Notes: a model not told the origin generated them from the sequence alone. A DNA stretch of 64,000 nucleotides from Micromonospora sp. MA102 (GCF_025460765.1 NZ_JAMWEG010000016.1:1-64000); one strand, 5' to 3'. Counted from the first letter of the stretch, positions 1 through 8,956 are shown. Translations and numbers: made by a program.

Positions 1-1
1 G

Positions 2-721
2 GGCCTGGGCTTCACCGTCGAAGACCTGCAGGACCCTACCCAGCGCATCTCCTACCGCCAGGCCGTGAGCATGATCCAGCGTGCCCTCCAGGCCCTGCCG
101 GAGCGGGGACTGGGGCTGTGGGTCGGACACCAGAACGTGCTCGGCACCCTTGGCCTGCTGGGCCATGTGCTGTCGCTGTGCCGGACCCTGCGCGACGCGT
201 TCGACATCGGCGTGCGCTACCAGCACAGCTCGGGCGGGATCGTCACCTCCAGCGTCTACCAGCAGGGCGAAACCTTCTTCGTCGAGGTCGAATGCCACCT
301 GCCCAGCAGTGAGGTGCAGGTGTTTGCCATCGAGGAGTTCTTCGCCAGCCTGCTGGTGTATGGGCGTGCCCTGGTCAGCCCGGCGTTCGAACCGCTGGGC
401 ATCGAACTCATCCATGCCGCTCCGCCCTACGCGGGCGAGTACCTGCGCCTGCTGGGCCCCCAGGTACGCTTCGGCTGCCTGCACAACCGCATGGCGATCG
501 CCAGCCACTGGCTGGACATGCGCCTGCCCAACCACAACCTGCCGGCGTTGCGCCAGGCGCTGGCCCTGCTGGAGCAGGAAAGCACCCAGGTGCACCGGAA
601 ACTCGACCTGGTCCAGGCGGTGGAACGGGCCATCGCCCGCGACCTCAGCCTGGGCAGCCAGATCGAAAGGATTTCCGCCGAACTGAACATGAGCAGCCGC
701 ACCCTGCGGCGCCGGCTGGCC
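2..721 (+). pseudogene. AraC-family regulator fragment, Pseudomonas-like; both ends missing
   Basis: An open frame of about 240 codons runs in from the window edge. It reads as the N-terminal ligand-binding domain of a gammaproteobacterial AraC/XylS regulator (for example GLWVGHQNVLGTLG and HSSGGIVTSSVYQQGE). It reaches the first helix-turn-helix (ISAELNMSSRTLRRRLA) and then changes abruptly into repetitive leucine- and arginine-rich sequence at codon ~241. That continuation is the antisense of the next gene. Base composition and codon use are visibly less GC-rich than the rest of the window. Regulators of this type normally have about 90 further residues with the second HTH, absent here. I infer foreign or contaminating DNA joined artificially, not a working gene. 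Confidence 0.85.
701..721. other. Chimeric junction with ~21-bp shared string
   Basis: These bases read as TLRRRLA in the AraC frame on the plus strand and as GQPAPQG in the repeat tail on the minus strand. Either parent sequence explains them, while the flanks fit only one parent each. A shared string of about this length is what a short-overlap or k-mer assembler needs to join unrelated reads. Confidence 0.75.
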
Positions 722-1234
722 GTACTGCTGGCCCTGCGGGGCGGGCTGGCCGTACTGGCCCTGAGGGGCCTGCTGGCCGTACTGGCCCTGAGCGGCCTGC
801 TGGCCGTACGGCGCCGGGTGGCCCGGCTGGTGCGGGGCCTGGCCGTAGTGGCCCTGCGGCGCCTGGCCGTAGGGGGCCGGCTGACCCTGCGGGGCCGGCC
901 AGCCCTGGCCCGGCTGGTCGGTGGCGGACGGGGCGAACTGGCCGGGCTGGGGCGCGCCGGCGAACTGGTGCGCCGTGGCCTGCTCGCGGGCCTCCTTGCG
1001 GGCCTTCACCGCGCGCACGATCAGCAGGATCGGCAGGATGAAGACGTAGATGAAGATCCGGTAGGAGCCGCCCTCGAAGAGGAACATCAGGTAGAAGCCG
1101 TAGGCGAAGAAGGCCAGGCCGACGACCACGTTGAGGATCCGGGCTCCGGTGCCCTGCTCCTTGATGGCGATGCCGATGGCGACCATCGCGATGCCACCGA
1201 GCAGCAGCAGGAGGTCGTAGATGAGGAAGAACAT
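701..1234 (-). CDS. Membrane protein with Gln/Tyr/Pro-rich repeat tail, 3' end lost
   Basis: The reading starts at ATG 1234 behind an AGGA-type ribosome site. It gives MFFLIYDLLLLLGGIAMV, a second hydrophobic stretch (about residues 30-55), a third (60-73), a basic stop-transfer segment (RAVKARKEAREQ), and then a long low-complexity tail. The tail is built on GQYGQQAPQ-like units from roughly residue 90 to 178. The frame then runs without a stop into the foreign AraC sequence, so the true C-terminus is unknown. I recognise no enzyme family. Such tails on small actinobacterial membrane proteins resemble Pro/Gln/Tyr-rich intracellular linker regions. The hydrophobic part and tail are seen directly. 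Function is unknown. Confidence 0.7.
730..920. repeat. Degenerate tandem repeats encoding GQYGQQAPQ-type tail
   Basis: Imperfect units around CTGGCCGTACTGGCCCTG recur at irregular 24-33-base spacing. On the minus strand each encodes a variant of GQYGQQAPQ. They explain the repetitive plus-strand ORF running to position 1255, which is an artefact. Confidence 0.8.
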
Positions 1235-1301
1235 GTGATTCCTGTCAATCGGTGAAGGTGCCGGCCCACGATAGAGGAGCCCTCAGCGGTCGCGCTGCCC
1301 C

Positions 1302-1316
1302 GTTGCCTGTGGCAAC
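1302..1316 (-). terminator. Short hairpin after the ngc operon
   Basis: GTTGCC and GGCAAC form a perfect 6-bp stem with a 3-base loop, 26 bases past the stop codon of the last permease gene. No T-tract follows in the minus direction, so this is a possible rather than a proven terminator. Confidence 0.4.
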
Positions 1317-1341
1317 CACCACCGGACGGGCCACCGGCACC

Positions 1342-2250
1342 CTACTTGAGCTGCCCGGCGGTGAGGCCGGTCTGGATCTGCCGCTGGAACGCGACGTACA
1401 CCGCCAGCACCGGCAGGGTGGCGATGGTCAGTCCGGCGAACAGGCCGCTGAAGTCGCCCTGGTAGCCCTGACTGACCGCGAGCGCGGTGAGGCCCTGCGC
1501 CAGCACCCACTTGGAGTCGTCGCCCTGCATCAGCACCTGCGGCAGGATGAACTGGTTCCAGTGGCTGAGGAAGTTGAAGATCGCCACGCTGATCAATCCT
1601 GGTCGCGCCATCGGCAGCATCACCCGGAAGAAGAGCCGGAAGTGCCCGCAGCCGTCGATGAGCGCCGCCTCGGCGATGGACGTCGGGAGCGTCCGGAAGA
1701 AGGCGGTCAGGAAGAAGACCGTGAAGGGCAGCGAGTAGGCGGCGTAGACCAGGATCAGCCCGGTCCAGCTGCCGAACAGCCCGGCGTTGCGCACCACGAA
1801 GAAGAGCGGCACGAGGGCGAGGAACACCGGGAACATCATCCCGCCGACGAACAGGTAGTAGACGACCTGCCGGCCCCGGAACTCGTACCGGGCGAAGACG
1901 TACGCCGCCGTGGCGCCGAGCAGCATGGTGAGGGTGAGCGAGCCGGCCACCACGATGCCGCTGTTCAGGAAGTACCGGCCGATGTGCGCCTCGGTCCAGG
2001 CCCGGGACCAGTTCTCGAAGCGCAGCGCCCCCGGCAGCCCCCAGGGGTCGGAGAGGATCTCGCCGTCGCTCTTGAACGAGCTGATGAACATCCACAGCAG
2101 CGGCAGCGCGGTCAGCGCGGCCCAGAGCAGCAGGAAACCGTGCGAGAAGAGGTTGGCGACGCCCAGTTCGCGGCGCAGCCGCCGATCCTCGCCGCGGGCG
2201 GCCCCGGGCTTCTCCGCCGCCGTCGTGGTGGGCCGATCCAGCGTGGTCAC
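1342..2250 (-). CDS. ngcG: ABC sugar permease, MalG type (NgcG-like)
   Basis: 302-residue inner-membrane permease of the carbohydrate-uptake class 1 family. The N-terminal ~30 residues are cytoplasmic, followed by six predicted membrane helices. The ATPase-contacting EAA loop (EAALIDGCGHFRLFFRVMLP) lies near residues 194-213. The start is GTG at 2250, overlapping the TGA of the upstream permease as GTGA, which indicates translational coupling. A longer frame upstream is only read-through of that gene. By operon order and the identity of the binding protein I infer uptake of N-acetylglucosamine or chitobiose. No ATP-binding subunit is encoded nearby; such systems in streptomycetes share the MsiK ATPase, which is presumably elsewhere. 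Confidence 0.85.
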   Translation of the reverse strand: MTTLDRPTTTAAEKPGAARGEDRRLRRELGVANLFSHGFLLLWAALTALPLLWMFISSFKSDGEILSDPWGLPGALRFENWSRAWTEAHIGRYFLNSGIVVAGSLTLTMLLGATAAYVFARYEFRGRQVVYYLFVGGMMFPVFLALVPLFFVVRNAGLFGSWTGLILVYAAYSLPFTVFFLTAFFRTLPTSIAEAALIDGCGHFRLFFRVMLPMARPGLISVAIFNFLSHWNQFILPQVLMQGDDSKWVLAQGLTALAVSQGYQGDFSGLFAGLTIATLPVLAVYVAFQRQIQTGLTAGQLK

Positions 2251-3155
2251 GAGTATTCGATCCGATCGCGACGGGCGGTACGCAGCGCCAGCACCGCGAC
2301 CGACAGGGTCAGGAACAGCATCACCACGCCGATGGCGGAGGCGTACCCGAACTTGCTCTCGCTGCCGAACGCCGTCTCGTACATCCGCAGGCCGATCACG
2401 TCCGACGAGAAGTTGGGTCCGCCGTTGGTCATCTGCTGGACCAGGATGAAGCCGTCCAGCGCGGCGATGGCCAGATAGATCCAGGCGACCTGCACGGTGT
2501 CCCAGAGCAGCGGCACGGTGATCCGGCGCAGGGTGGTCCACCGGGACGCTCCGTCGAGCATCACCGCCTCGTAGATGTCCCGGGGGACGGCGGACATGGC
2601 GGCGCCGAAGAGCACCACGTAGAACCCGACGTTGCTCCAGACCATCACCGCCAGCACGCACCAGAACGCGGTACGCGGGTCACCCAGCCAGGTCGGCGCC
2701 GGCAGGCCCAACGCCCGCAACGCGCCGTTGAGCAGGCCGTTGTTGGGGTGGTAGACCTCCTTCCAGAGGAGGGCGATGATCACCACCGAGAGCACCTGCG
2801 GGAAGAAGTAGACCATCCGGTAGACGGAGGTGCCCCGGACGCCGGTGACCCCGGCCCGTCCCTTGCGGCCGCCCATGTTGAGCATGGTGGCGAAGAACAG
2901 CCCGAGGCCGATGGTGAGCACCGGCACCACGGCGAGCATGATCGCGTTGTTCTTGATCGCGTTCCACACCTGGCCGTCGTGCAGCAGCGTCCGGAAGTTG
3001 GCCATCCCCACCGGGTCGGCCTGCGCGGAGTAGCCGAGCCAGTTGGTGGTGGAGATCTGGAACGCCTGCAGGTACGGCGACAGCACGAAGATGCCGTAGA
3101 GCAGCAGCGGCGGTACCAGGAAGGTGATGATCAGCGGGTACTTGCCATGTTTCAC
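2247..3155 (-). CDS. ngcF: ABC sugar permease, MalF type (NgcF-like)
   Basis: 302-residue partner permease with about six membrane segments. Its EAA motif, EAVMLDGASRWTTLRRITVP, begins near residue 196. The start MKHGKYPLIITFLVPP lies 31 bases after the stop of the binding-protein gene. Its end overlaps the next permease by four bases. It would form the heterodimeric channel with the following permease in the cytoplasmic membrane. Substrate assignment rests on the adjacent NgcE-type binding protein, not on the permease itself. Confidence 0.85.
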   Translation of the reverse strand: MKHGKYPLIITFLVPPLLLYGIFVLSPYLQAFQISTTNWLGYSAQADPVGMANFRTLLHDGQVWNAIKNNAIMLAVVPVLTIGLGLFFATMLNMGGRKGRAGVTGVRGTSVYRMVYFFPQVLSVVIIALLWKEVYHPNNGLLNGALRALGLPAPTWLGDPRTAFWCVLAVMVWSNVGFYVVLFGAAMSAVPRDIYEAVMLDGASRWTTLRRITVPLLWDTVQVAWIYLAIAALDGFILVQQMTNGGPNFSSDVIGLRMYETAFGSESKFGYASAIGVVMLFLTLSVAVLALRTARRDRIEYS

Positions 3156-3186
3156 GAGATGGACCTACTCCCCCACCGGCCGGATG

Positions 3187-4605
3187 TCACGCGGCCCGCT
3201 TGTACTTCTTGATCGAGCTGTCCTGGGCGATCGAGTCGGCGCCCTTCTGGCAGGCGTCGAGGAACGCGGCCGGGGTGCTCCGGCCGCTGAAGAACTCGCC
3301 GCACGCGGCGTCGACCAGCTCGCGCTCGAGCTTGCGGTAGTAGTTGTTGTAGACCCAGTTGAAGCCGTTGCTGCCGGACGTCTCCAGCGCCTTGACCACG
3401 CTGGTCAGGCCGAACGGCAGCTCGACCCCGTCGGTCGCGCCGGCCACCACGGTCAGGCTGGCGACCTTCTTGGTGAAGTCCTGCGCGCCCTTCTTGGAGA
3501 GCATCATCCGGAAGTACTCCAGGCCACCGGCGACGTTCTTCGCCTTCGACGGCACCATGAACGGCTCGCCGGCGGTGCCCCGGATCGCCTCGAACGGCAG
3601 CTTGTCACCGCTGCCCAGGCTCGGGGTCGGCGCGATGGTCATGTTGAAGCCGGCCGGGGTCACCTTGGCCTGCTCGTTCTCCAGCCAGGAGCCGCAGGAG
3701 ATGAAGGCGGCCTTGCCCTGGCACCAGGCGGTCTGCGACTGGATGTGGTCCAGGCCCGGCGAACCGTCCAGGATGTACTTGTCCTTGACGATCTGGTACC
3801 AGGCGTCGGCCGCCGCCTTCATGGCGTCGGACTTCCAGGCGTTGGGTTCGAGGTTGTCGATCGCCATCGCCACCGACGGCCCACCGAACTTGATCGCGGT
3901 GGCGATCAGCGGCCAGCTCATGTAGCGGGGGTGCTTGCCCGCGTACGTCCAGGGGGCGACACCGGCGGCCTTGATCTGCTTGCAGAGGGCGATGTGCTCG
4001 TCCCAGGTCTTCGCGTACTGCCAGTTGCGCTCGGCGAAGGTCTTGGTGGAGTACCAGATGCCGTAGGCGGTGTACGTGTAGTTGAGGACCAGGAACTTCC
4101 CGTCGTACGAGCCGACCTCGACGGCGCCGGGGAGCAGGGTGTCCTTCACCGACTTGCCGGGGATGTCCAGGCTGGGCGCGGTGAGCAGGTCACCCAGGTC
4201 GGCGATGGCGCTCTGGCTGACCAGACCGTTGAAGTCGATCTGACCGGCGCCGGAGTTGTTCACGACGTCGGGTGGGGTGCCGTCGACGAAGCGCGGCTGG
4301 AGAGTCTTGTTGATCTCCTGAGTGGCCGAGTGATTGATCTTCGCCTTCGGGTACTTCTCCTTGTACATGGCCTCGTGGGCCTTGGCGTACTCCTCGCCGA
4401 AGCCGCCGTTGAAGATCACCACCTCGAGCGGGGCGTCCTCCTTGACGCCGAGCGGGTTCTGGTCGCTCTTGGTGCCCTTGTAGGCGCCGGAGTTGCCCTT
4501 GTCGTCGTCGCCACCGGAGGTGGCGCAGCCGGCGAGCAGGCCGGCGGCGGGGGTGGCCAGCAGTCCGGCGGCGGCGGTGCGCTGGAGGATCTCACGCCTG
4601 TTCAT
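3187..4605 (-). CDS. ngcE: N-acetylglucosamine/diacetylchitobiose-binding lipoprotein NgcE
   Basis: 472-residue extracellular solute-binding lipoprotein. The signal peptide ends in LLAGC, with the lipidated Cys at residue 27. The mature sequence (NPLGVKEDAPLEVVIFNGGFG, then a YDGKFLVLNYTYTAYGIWYS block and CGSWLENE near residue 300) matches my memory of the NgcE family, which binds N-acetylglucosamine and chitobiose, better than generic maltose or cellobiose binders. ATG 4605 has GAGGAG six bases upstream. As first gene of the operon it supplies substrate to the two permeases that follow. The upstream region holds an AT-rich promoter with an inverted repeat. Confidence 0.88.
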   Translation of the reverse strand: MNRREILQRTAAAGLLATPAAGLLAGCATSGGDDDKGNSGAYKGTKSDQNPLGVKEDAPLEVVIFNGGFGEEYAKAHEAMYKEKYPKAKINHSATQEINKTLQPRFVDGTPPDVVNNSGAGQIDFNGLVSQSAIADLGDLLTAPSLDIPGKSVKDTLLPGAVEVGSYDGKFLVLNYTYTAYGIWYSTKTFAERNWQYAKTWDEHIALCKQIKAAGVAPWTYAGKHPRYMSWPLIATAIKFGGPSVAMAIDNLEPNAWKSDAMKAAADAWYQIVKDKYILDGSPGLDHIQSQTAWCQGKAAFISCGSWLENEQAKVTPAGFNMTIAPTPSLGSGDKLPFEAIRGTAGEPFMVPSKAKNVAGGLEYFRMMLSKKGAQDFTKKVASLTVVAGATDGVELPFGLTSVVKALETSGSNGFNWVYNNYYRKLERELVDAACGEFFSGRSTPAAFLDACQKGADSIAQDSSIKKYKRAA

Positions 4606-4696
4606 CGCATCTCCTCGGTTCGGGTGCGCGCGGCCCGCCGGAGTCTGGGGGAACGGCGGCCGCGACGTCGAGGCTCTGGGTGTCAGCTGTCGCTTG

Positions 4697-4724
4697 TCTT
4701 CACTTAACTTGATGTTGCTGAAGA
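4697..4724. promoter_or_regulatory. Candidate operator in the ngcE upstream region
   Basis: TCTTCA (4697-4702) and TGAAGA (4719-4724) form an inverted repeat with centres about two helical turns apart. They sit in the only markedly AT-rich stretch between ngcE and the divergent acyltransferase. The site does not resemble the DasR palindrome. Which repressor might bind is unknown. Confidence 0.4.
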
Positions 4725-4801
4725 ATTTCTACGGCAGCGCGGCGCGGATCACAAGACCTCACGACCGAACCGTTATCCATACCAGCCGTTGGCCGCTGGC
4801 A

Positions 4802-4807
4802 TAGCCT
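4802..4807 (+). promoter_or_regulatory. -10 hexamer TAGCCT, leaderless start
   Basis: TAGCCT ends six bases before ATG 4814, with no Shine-Dalgarno in between. This matches the actinobacterial leaderless arrangement. Confidence 0.5.
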
Positions 4808-4813
4808 GGGCCC

Positions 4814-6190
4814 ATGCGCCGCCTGCGGCAGCTCGCCGACCGCACGCCGGCCACCCGGGAGCGCTACGCCGACCTGCTCCGGGCGCTCGCCATCACCATG
4901 GTCGTGCTCGGCCACTGGGGCGTGACCGTCATCGGGTACGACCGGGCCGGCCGTCCCACCGGCCACTCCGCCCTCGGTGACCTGCCCTGGGCCTGGCCGC
5001 TGACCTGGGTGGCCCAGGTGATGCCGGTGTTCTTCCTGGTCGGCGGCTACGCCAACGCCGCCTCCCTGGCCGCCCGCCGGCAGCGGGCGGGCACCGCCAC
5101 GGGGTGGCTGGTCGACCGGAGCGCCCGGCTGGTCCGGCCGACCACCGCGCTGCTGGTGGTGCTGGCGGCCGGCGCCGCGGTGGCCACGCTGCGGGGCGCC
5201 GACCCCACGCAGGTCCGCACCGTCGTCTGGTTCGCCACCATCCCGCTGTGGTTCCTGGTGGCCTACCTCGTGGTGGTGCCGCTGACCCCGCCCCTGTACG
5301 CGCTGCACCGCCGCTTCGGGCTCGCCGTGCCCGTCGTGCTGGCCGGCCTGGTGGCGCTCGGCGACCTGGGCCGGATCTGGGGCCCGGCGGGGCTGGCGAC
5401 GGGGAACTACCTGTTCGGCTGGCTGGCCGTCCACCAGCTCGGCTTCGCCTGGTACGACACCCGCGCCCAGGAGCGGGCCGGCGCCGGGCCACGCGGCCTG
5501 CGGCGGCGCCGGCTGCCGCTCTCCCGCACCGCCGGGACGGCGATGCTCACCGGTGGGCTGGTCGCGCTGATCCTGCTGACGGTGGTCGGGCCGTACCCGG
5601 TGGCGATGTTGAACGTGCCCGGCGAGCGCCTCGACAACCTGGCGCCCCCGAGCCTCGCGCTGCTGGCCGTCGCCACCGCCCAGCTCGGGCTGATCGTGCT
5701 GCTGCGGGAGCCGGCCGGACGCTGGCTGCGCCGGCCCGGCCCCTGGCAGGCCGTGATCGCGGTGAACGCCGTGGTGCTCACCGTCTTCCTCTGGCACCTG
5801 ACCGCGGCCGTGCTGCTGGTCGGGCTGCTCGACGCGCTCGGCGCGCTGCCCACTCCCCCGGTCGGCTCGGCCGCCTGGTGGGGCTGGCGGATCCCCTGGC
5901 TGCTCGCCCTCGCCATGGTGCTGGCCGCGCTGGTCGCCGTGTTCGGCCCGATCGAGGCCCGCACCCGCCGCCCGCCCGCGACCGGTCCGGCCCGCGAGGG
6001 CGCCCGCCGGCTCCGCACCACGCTGGCCGTCCTCGGGTACGCGGGGCTCGTCGCCGGGCTGCTCCTGAACAGCCTCACCCCCAAGACCGCGCCGGAGCCG
6101 CTGGGGCTGCCCGCCCCGGCGCTGGTGGCGTACCTGGCCGGGGCGGGGCTGCTGCGGCTGCTCAGGTCTGGGTGGGGAAGCCGAGGTTGA
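4814..6190 (+). CDS. Acyltransferase 3 family membrane protein
   Basis: 458 residues with about ten hydrophobic segments. The N-terminal YADLLRALAITMVVLGHWGV carries the conserved Arg and His34 expected of membrane acyltransferases of the acyltransferase 3 (PF01757) family. These transfer acetyl or other acyl groups to extracytoplasmic glycans, antibiotics or lipids. The acceptor cannot be deduced. The gene is divergent from ngcE and seems leaderless. Its last 29 bases overlap the 3' end of the convergent dehydrogenase gene, so the two transcripts must overlap. Confidence 0.8.
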   Translation: MRRLRQLADRTPATRERYADLLRALAITMVVLGHWGVTVIGYDRAGRPTGHSALGDLPWAWPLTWVAQVMPVFFLVGGYANAASLAARRQRAGTATGWLVDRSARLVRPTTALLVVLAAGAAVATLRGADPTQVRTVVWFATIPLWFLVAYLVVVPLTPPLYALHRRFGLAVPVVLAGLVALGDLGRIWGPAGLATGNYLFGWLAVHQLGFAWYDTRAQERAGAGPRGLRRRRLPLSRTAGTAMLTGGLVALILLTVVGPYPVAMLNVPGERLDNLAPPSLALLAVATAQLGLIVLLREPAGRWLRRPGPWQAVIAVNAVVLTVFLWHLTAAVLLVGLLDALGALPTPPVGSAAWWGWRIPWLLALAMVLAALVAVFGPIEARTRRPPATGPAREGARRLRTTLAVLGYAGLVAGLLLNSLTPKTAPEPLGLPAPALVAYLAGAGLLRLLRSGWGSRG

Positions 6191-7652
6191 CCCCGCCGTG
6201 GCGCGGGTCGAGCCAGCGGCTGGTGACCACCTTGCCCCGGGTGAAGAAGGCGACGCCGTCGGCGCCGTGCGCGTGCAGATCACCGAAGAGGGATGCCTTC
6301 CAGCCGCCGAAGGAGTAGTAGGCCATCGGCACCGGGATCGGCACGTTGACGCCGACCATGCCGACCTCCACCTCGTGCTGGTAGCGCCGGGCGGCCCCGC
6401 CGTCGTTGGTGAAGATCGCCGTGCCGTTGCCGTACGGGTTGGCGTTGACCAGCTCGACCGCCTCGTCGTACGAGCCGACCCGGACCACGCTGAGCACCGG
6501 GCCGAAGATCTCGTCGGTGTAGATCGACATCTCCGGGGTGACGTGGTCGAAGAGGGTCGGGCCCAGCCAGAACCCGTCGGCGTCCCCGTCCGGGGTGACC
6601 TCCCGCCCGTCCACCACCGGCACGGCGCCGGCCGCGACACCGGACTCCACGTAGGAGCGGACCCGCTGCGCGTGCGCGGCGGTGACCAGCGGGCCCATGT
6701 CGCAGCCGCGCCGGCCGTCCCCGGTGCGCAGCCGGCCCATCCGCTCGGCGATGCGGGCGACCAGGGCGTCGGCCACCGGCTCGACCGCGACCAGGGCGGA
6801 GATGGCCATGCACCGCTCCCCCGCCGAGCCGAACCCGGCGTTGACCGCCGCGTCGGCGGCCAGGTCCAGGTCGGCGTCGGGGAGCACCACCATGTGGTTC
6901 TTCGCCCCGCCCAGCGCCTGCACCCGCTTGCCGGCCAGCGAGCCGCGCTGGTGCACGTACCGGGCCACCGGGGTGGAGCCGACGAACGACACGGCCTTGA
7001 CGCCGGGATGGTCGAGCAGGGCGTCGACCGCCTCCTTGTCGCCGTTGACCACGTTCAGCACACCGTCCGGCAGCCCGGCCTCGGTGAACCACTCGGCCAT
7101 CAGCAGCGCCGCGCTCGGGTCCTTCTCGCTGGGCTTGAGCACCACGGCGTTGCCGCAGGCGACGGCGACCGGGACGAACCAGAGCGGCACCATCACCGGG
7201 AAGTTGAACGGGGAGATCACCGCCACGACGCCCAGCGGCTGCCGCAGGCTGTACGAGTCGACCTCGGTGGAGACGTTCTCGCTGAAGCCGCCGCGCAGCG
7301 CGGACGGGATGCCGCAGGCGTACTCGATCACCTCCAGGCCGCGCTGCACCTCGCCCGCGGCGTCCGCGAGCACCTTGCCGTGCTCGGCGGTGATCACCTC
7401 GGCGAGCCGGTCGCGCCGGGCGTTGACCAGCTCGCGGAAGGCGAACATGACGGCCGTCCGCTTGGCCAGCGAGGCGTCCCGCCAGGTCCGGGCGGCCCGC
7501 TCGGCGGCCTCGACGGCGCCGGCCACGTCGGCGGCGGAGGCCAGCGCCACCTGCCCGGTACGCCGCCCGGTGGCCGGGTCGAAGACGTCCCCGCGCCGCT
7601 CGGAGTCCCCCGTGATCCGCTTCCCGTCGACGAAGTGCCCGATGGTGGTCAT
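6162..7652 (-). CDS. mmsA: CoA-acylating methylmalonate-semialdehyde dehydrogenase
   Basis: 496-residue aldehyde dehydrogenase. SPFNFP (147-152), FVGSTPVA (223-230) and the catalytic Cys281 in FGSAGERCMA mark the MmsA group, which converts methylmalonate or malonate semialdehyde to propionyl- or acetyl-CoA in valine, beta-alanine and inositol catabolism. ATG 7652 overlaps the upstream aminotransferase stop as ATGA, so the two are one operon. The pairing with a class III aminotransferase suggests the semialdehyde arises by transamination, for example of beta-alanine. The 951-codon frame reaching to 9017 is read-through in the wrong frame of that gene. Confidence 0.88.
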   Translation of the reverse strand: MTTIGHFVDGKRITGDSERRGDVFDPATGRRTGQVALASAADVAGAVEAAERAARTWRDASLAKRTAVMFAFRELVNARRDRLAEVITAEHGKVLADAAGEVQRGLEVIEYACGIPSALRGGFSENVSTEVDSYSLRQPLGVVAVISPFNFPVMVPLWFVPVAVACGNAVVLKPSEKDPSAALLMAEWFTEAGLPDGVLNVVNGDKEAVDALLDHPGVKAVSFVGSTPVARYVHQRGSLAGKRVQALGGAKNHMVVLPDADLDLAADAAVNAGFGSAGERCMAISALVAVEPVADALVARIAERMGRLRTGDGRRGCDMGPLVTAAHAQRVRSYVESGVAAGAVPVVDGREVTPDGDADGFWLGPTLFDHVTPEMSIYTDEIFGPVLSVVRVGSYDEAVELVNANPYGNGTAIFTNDGGAARRYQHEVEVGMVGVNVPIPVPMAYYSFGGWKASLFGDLHAHGADGVAFFTRGKVVTSRWLDPRHGGVNLGFPTQT

Positions 7653-8956
7653 GCGGTCACCTCCGCGGCGACGGACGAGCGGATGGCCTCGACCAGGATG
7701 GCCAGGCCCTCCCGGGCCTCGTCCTCGGTGAGGGTGAGCGGTGGCCCCATCCGCACCACGTTGCCGTGCAGGCCGCCCTTGCCGACGAGGAGGCCGCCCT
7801 CCCGGCACGCCTCGAAGATCCGGGTGGTGAGCGCCGGGTCCGGCTCGGTGGTGCCCGGCCGGACGAACTCGACGCCGAGCATGAGGCCCTTGCCGCGGAC
7901 CTCGGCGACGGCGTCGAGGTCGGCCGTGGCGGCGCGCAGGCCGTCGCCGAGGATCGCGCCGACCCGCGCCGCGTTGGCCTGGAGGTCGTGGTCGAGCAGG
8001 TAGTCGAGGACGGCGTTGCCGGCCGCCGTCGAGACCGGGTTGCCGCCGAAGGTCGAGAAGCTGATCGCCGGCACCGCCTCCAGCACGTCGGCCCGGCCGA
8101 CCACGCCGGCCAGGGCGAAGCCGTTGCCGATGCCCTTGGCGAAGGTGAGCAGGTCCGGGGTGACGCCGTGCGCCTCGTAGCCCCAGAAGTGCTCGCCGGT
8201 GCGGCCCCAGCCGGTCTGCACCTCGTCGGAGATGAGCAGGATGCCGTGCTCGTCGAGCACCTTCTTCCAGGCGGCGAAGAGCCCGTCCGGGCCGTGCACG
8301 AAACCGCCGACGCCCTGGATCGGCTCGGCGATGAGGCAGGCCACGTCCCCGGCGGTCTGGGTGGCGAGCACCTCGCGCAGGTCCTCCACCGCGGCGTCGA
8401 TCCGGTCGCCCTCGTCGAGCCGGGCCAGCAGGCCGCGCAGCCGCTCGCCGGAGTGCAGCCAGGCCACCTGGAGCGGGTTGAGCGCGCTGGCCGACCAGGC
8501 GCGGTTGCCGGTGATCCCCATGGCCGCGTACGACCGGCCGTGGTAGCTGTTGCGCACGGCCAGGATCTGGTGCGAGCGGCGGTGGTTGGTGGCGACCAGC
8601 AGGGCCGCCTCGTTGGCCTCGGTGCCGGAGTTGGTGAAGAAGACCCGGGCGTCGGGGATGCCGGAGAGCCGGGCGACCTTCTCGGCCAGCTCGACCTGCT
8701 GCCGGATGAGGTAGAGCGTCGAGCTGTGCACGATGCCGGTGCGCAGCTGCCGTTCGACCGCCTCCCGGATCTCCGGGATGTCGTAGCCGATCATGTTGGT
8801 CAGTACGCCGCCGAAGAAGTCCAGGTAGCTGCGGCCGGCCGCGTCGGTCACCCGGCGGCCGGAGCCGGAGACCAGCTCCAGCGGTTCGGCGTAGTAGAGC
8901 GGCATCCAGGACGGGAGCACGGCCCGGTGCCGGGCCAGCAGGTCGTCGGAGGTCAT
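7649..8956 (-). CDS. Class III PLP-dependent aminotransferase
   Basis: 435 residues. The PLP-binding features are clear: NSGTEANEAAL (109-119), DEVQTGWGRTG (244-254) and the Schiff-base Lys274 in FAKGIGNG. The family covers beta-alanine:pyruvate, alanine:glyoxylate and 4-aminobutyrate aminotransferases. The coupled semialdehyde dehydrogenase favours an omega-amino acid such as beta-alanine, but this is inference. ATG 8956 follows a weak AAGGG site. Upstream (8957-9060) are about 100 bases of non-coding sequence that should hold the promoter. Confidence 0.85.
   Translation of the reverse strand: MTSDDLLARHRAVLPSWMPLYYAEPLELVSGSGRRVTDAAGRSYLDFFGGVLTNMIGYDIPEIREAVERQLRTGIVHSSTLYLIRQQVELAEKVARLSGIPDARVFFTNSGTEANEAALLVATNHRRSHQILAVRNSYHGRSYAAMGITGNRAWSASALNPLQVAWLHSGERLRGLLARLDEGDRIDAAVEDLREVLATQTAGDVACLIAEPIQGVGGFVHGPDGLFAAWKKVLDEHGILLISDEVQTGWGRTGEHFWGYEAHGVTPDLLTFAKGIGNGFALAGVVGRADVLEAVPAISFSTFGGNPVSTAAGNAVLDYLLDHDLQANAARVGAILGDGLRAATADLDAVAEVRGKGLMLGVEFVRPGTTEPDPALTTRIFEACREGGLLVGKGGLHGNVVRMGPPLTLTEDEAREGLAILVEAIRSSVAAEVTA

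Noticed and set aside
65..1255. 396-codon ORF as a novel AraC fusion regulator
   Set aside because: The C-terminal half is antisense of a repeat-tailed membrane gene. The joint has a 21-bp shared string and base composition changes there.
4606..4813. DasR-type palindrome upstream of ngcE
   Set aside because: No match to the TGGTCTAGACCA-like core. Only a different inverted repeat is seen.
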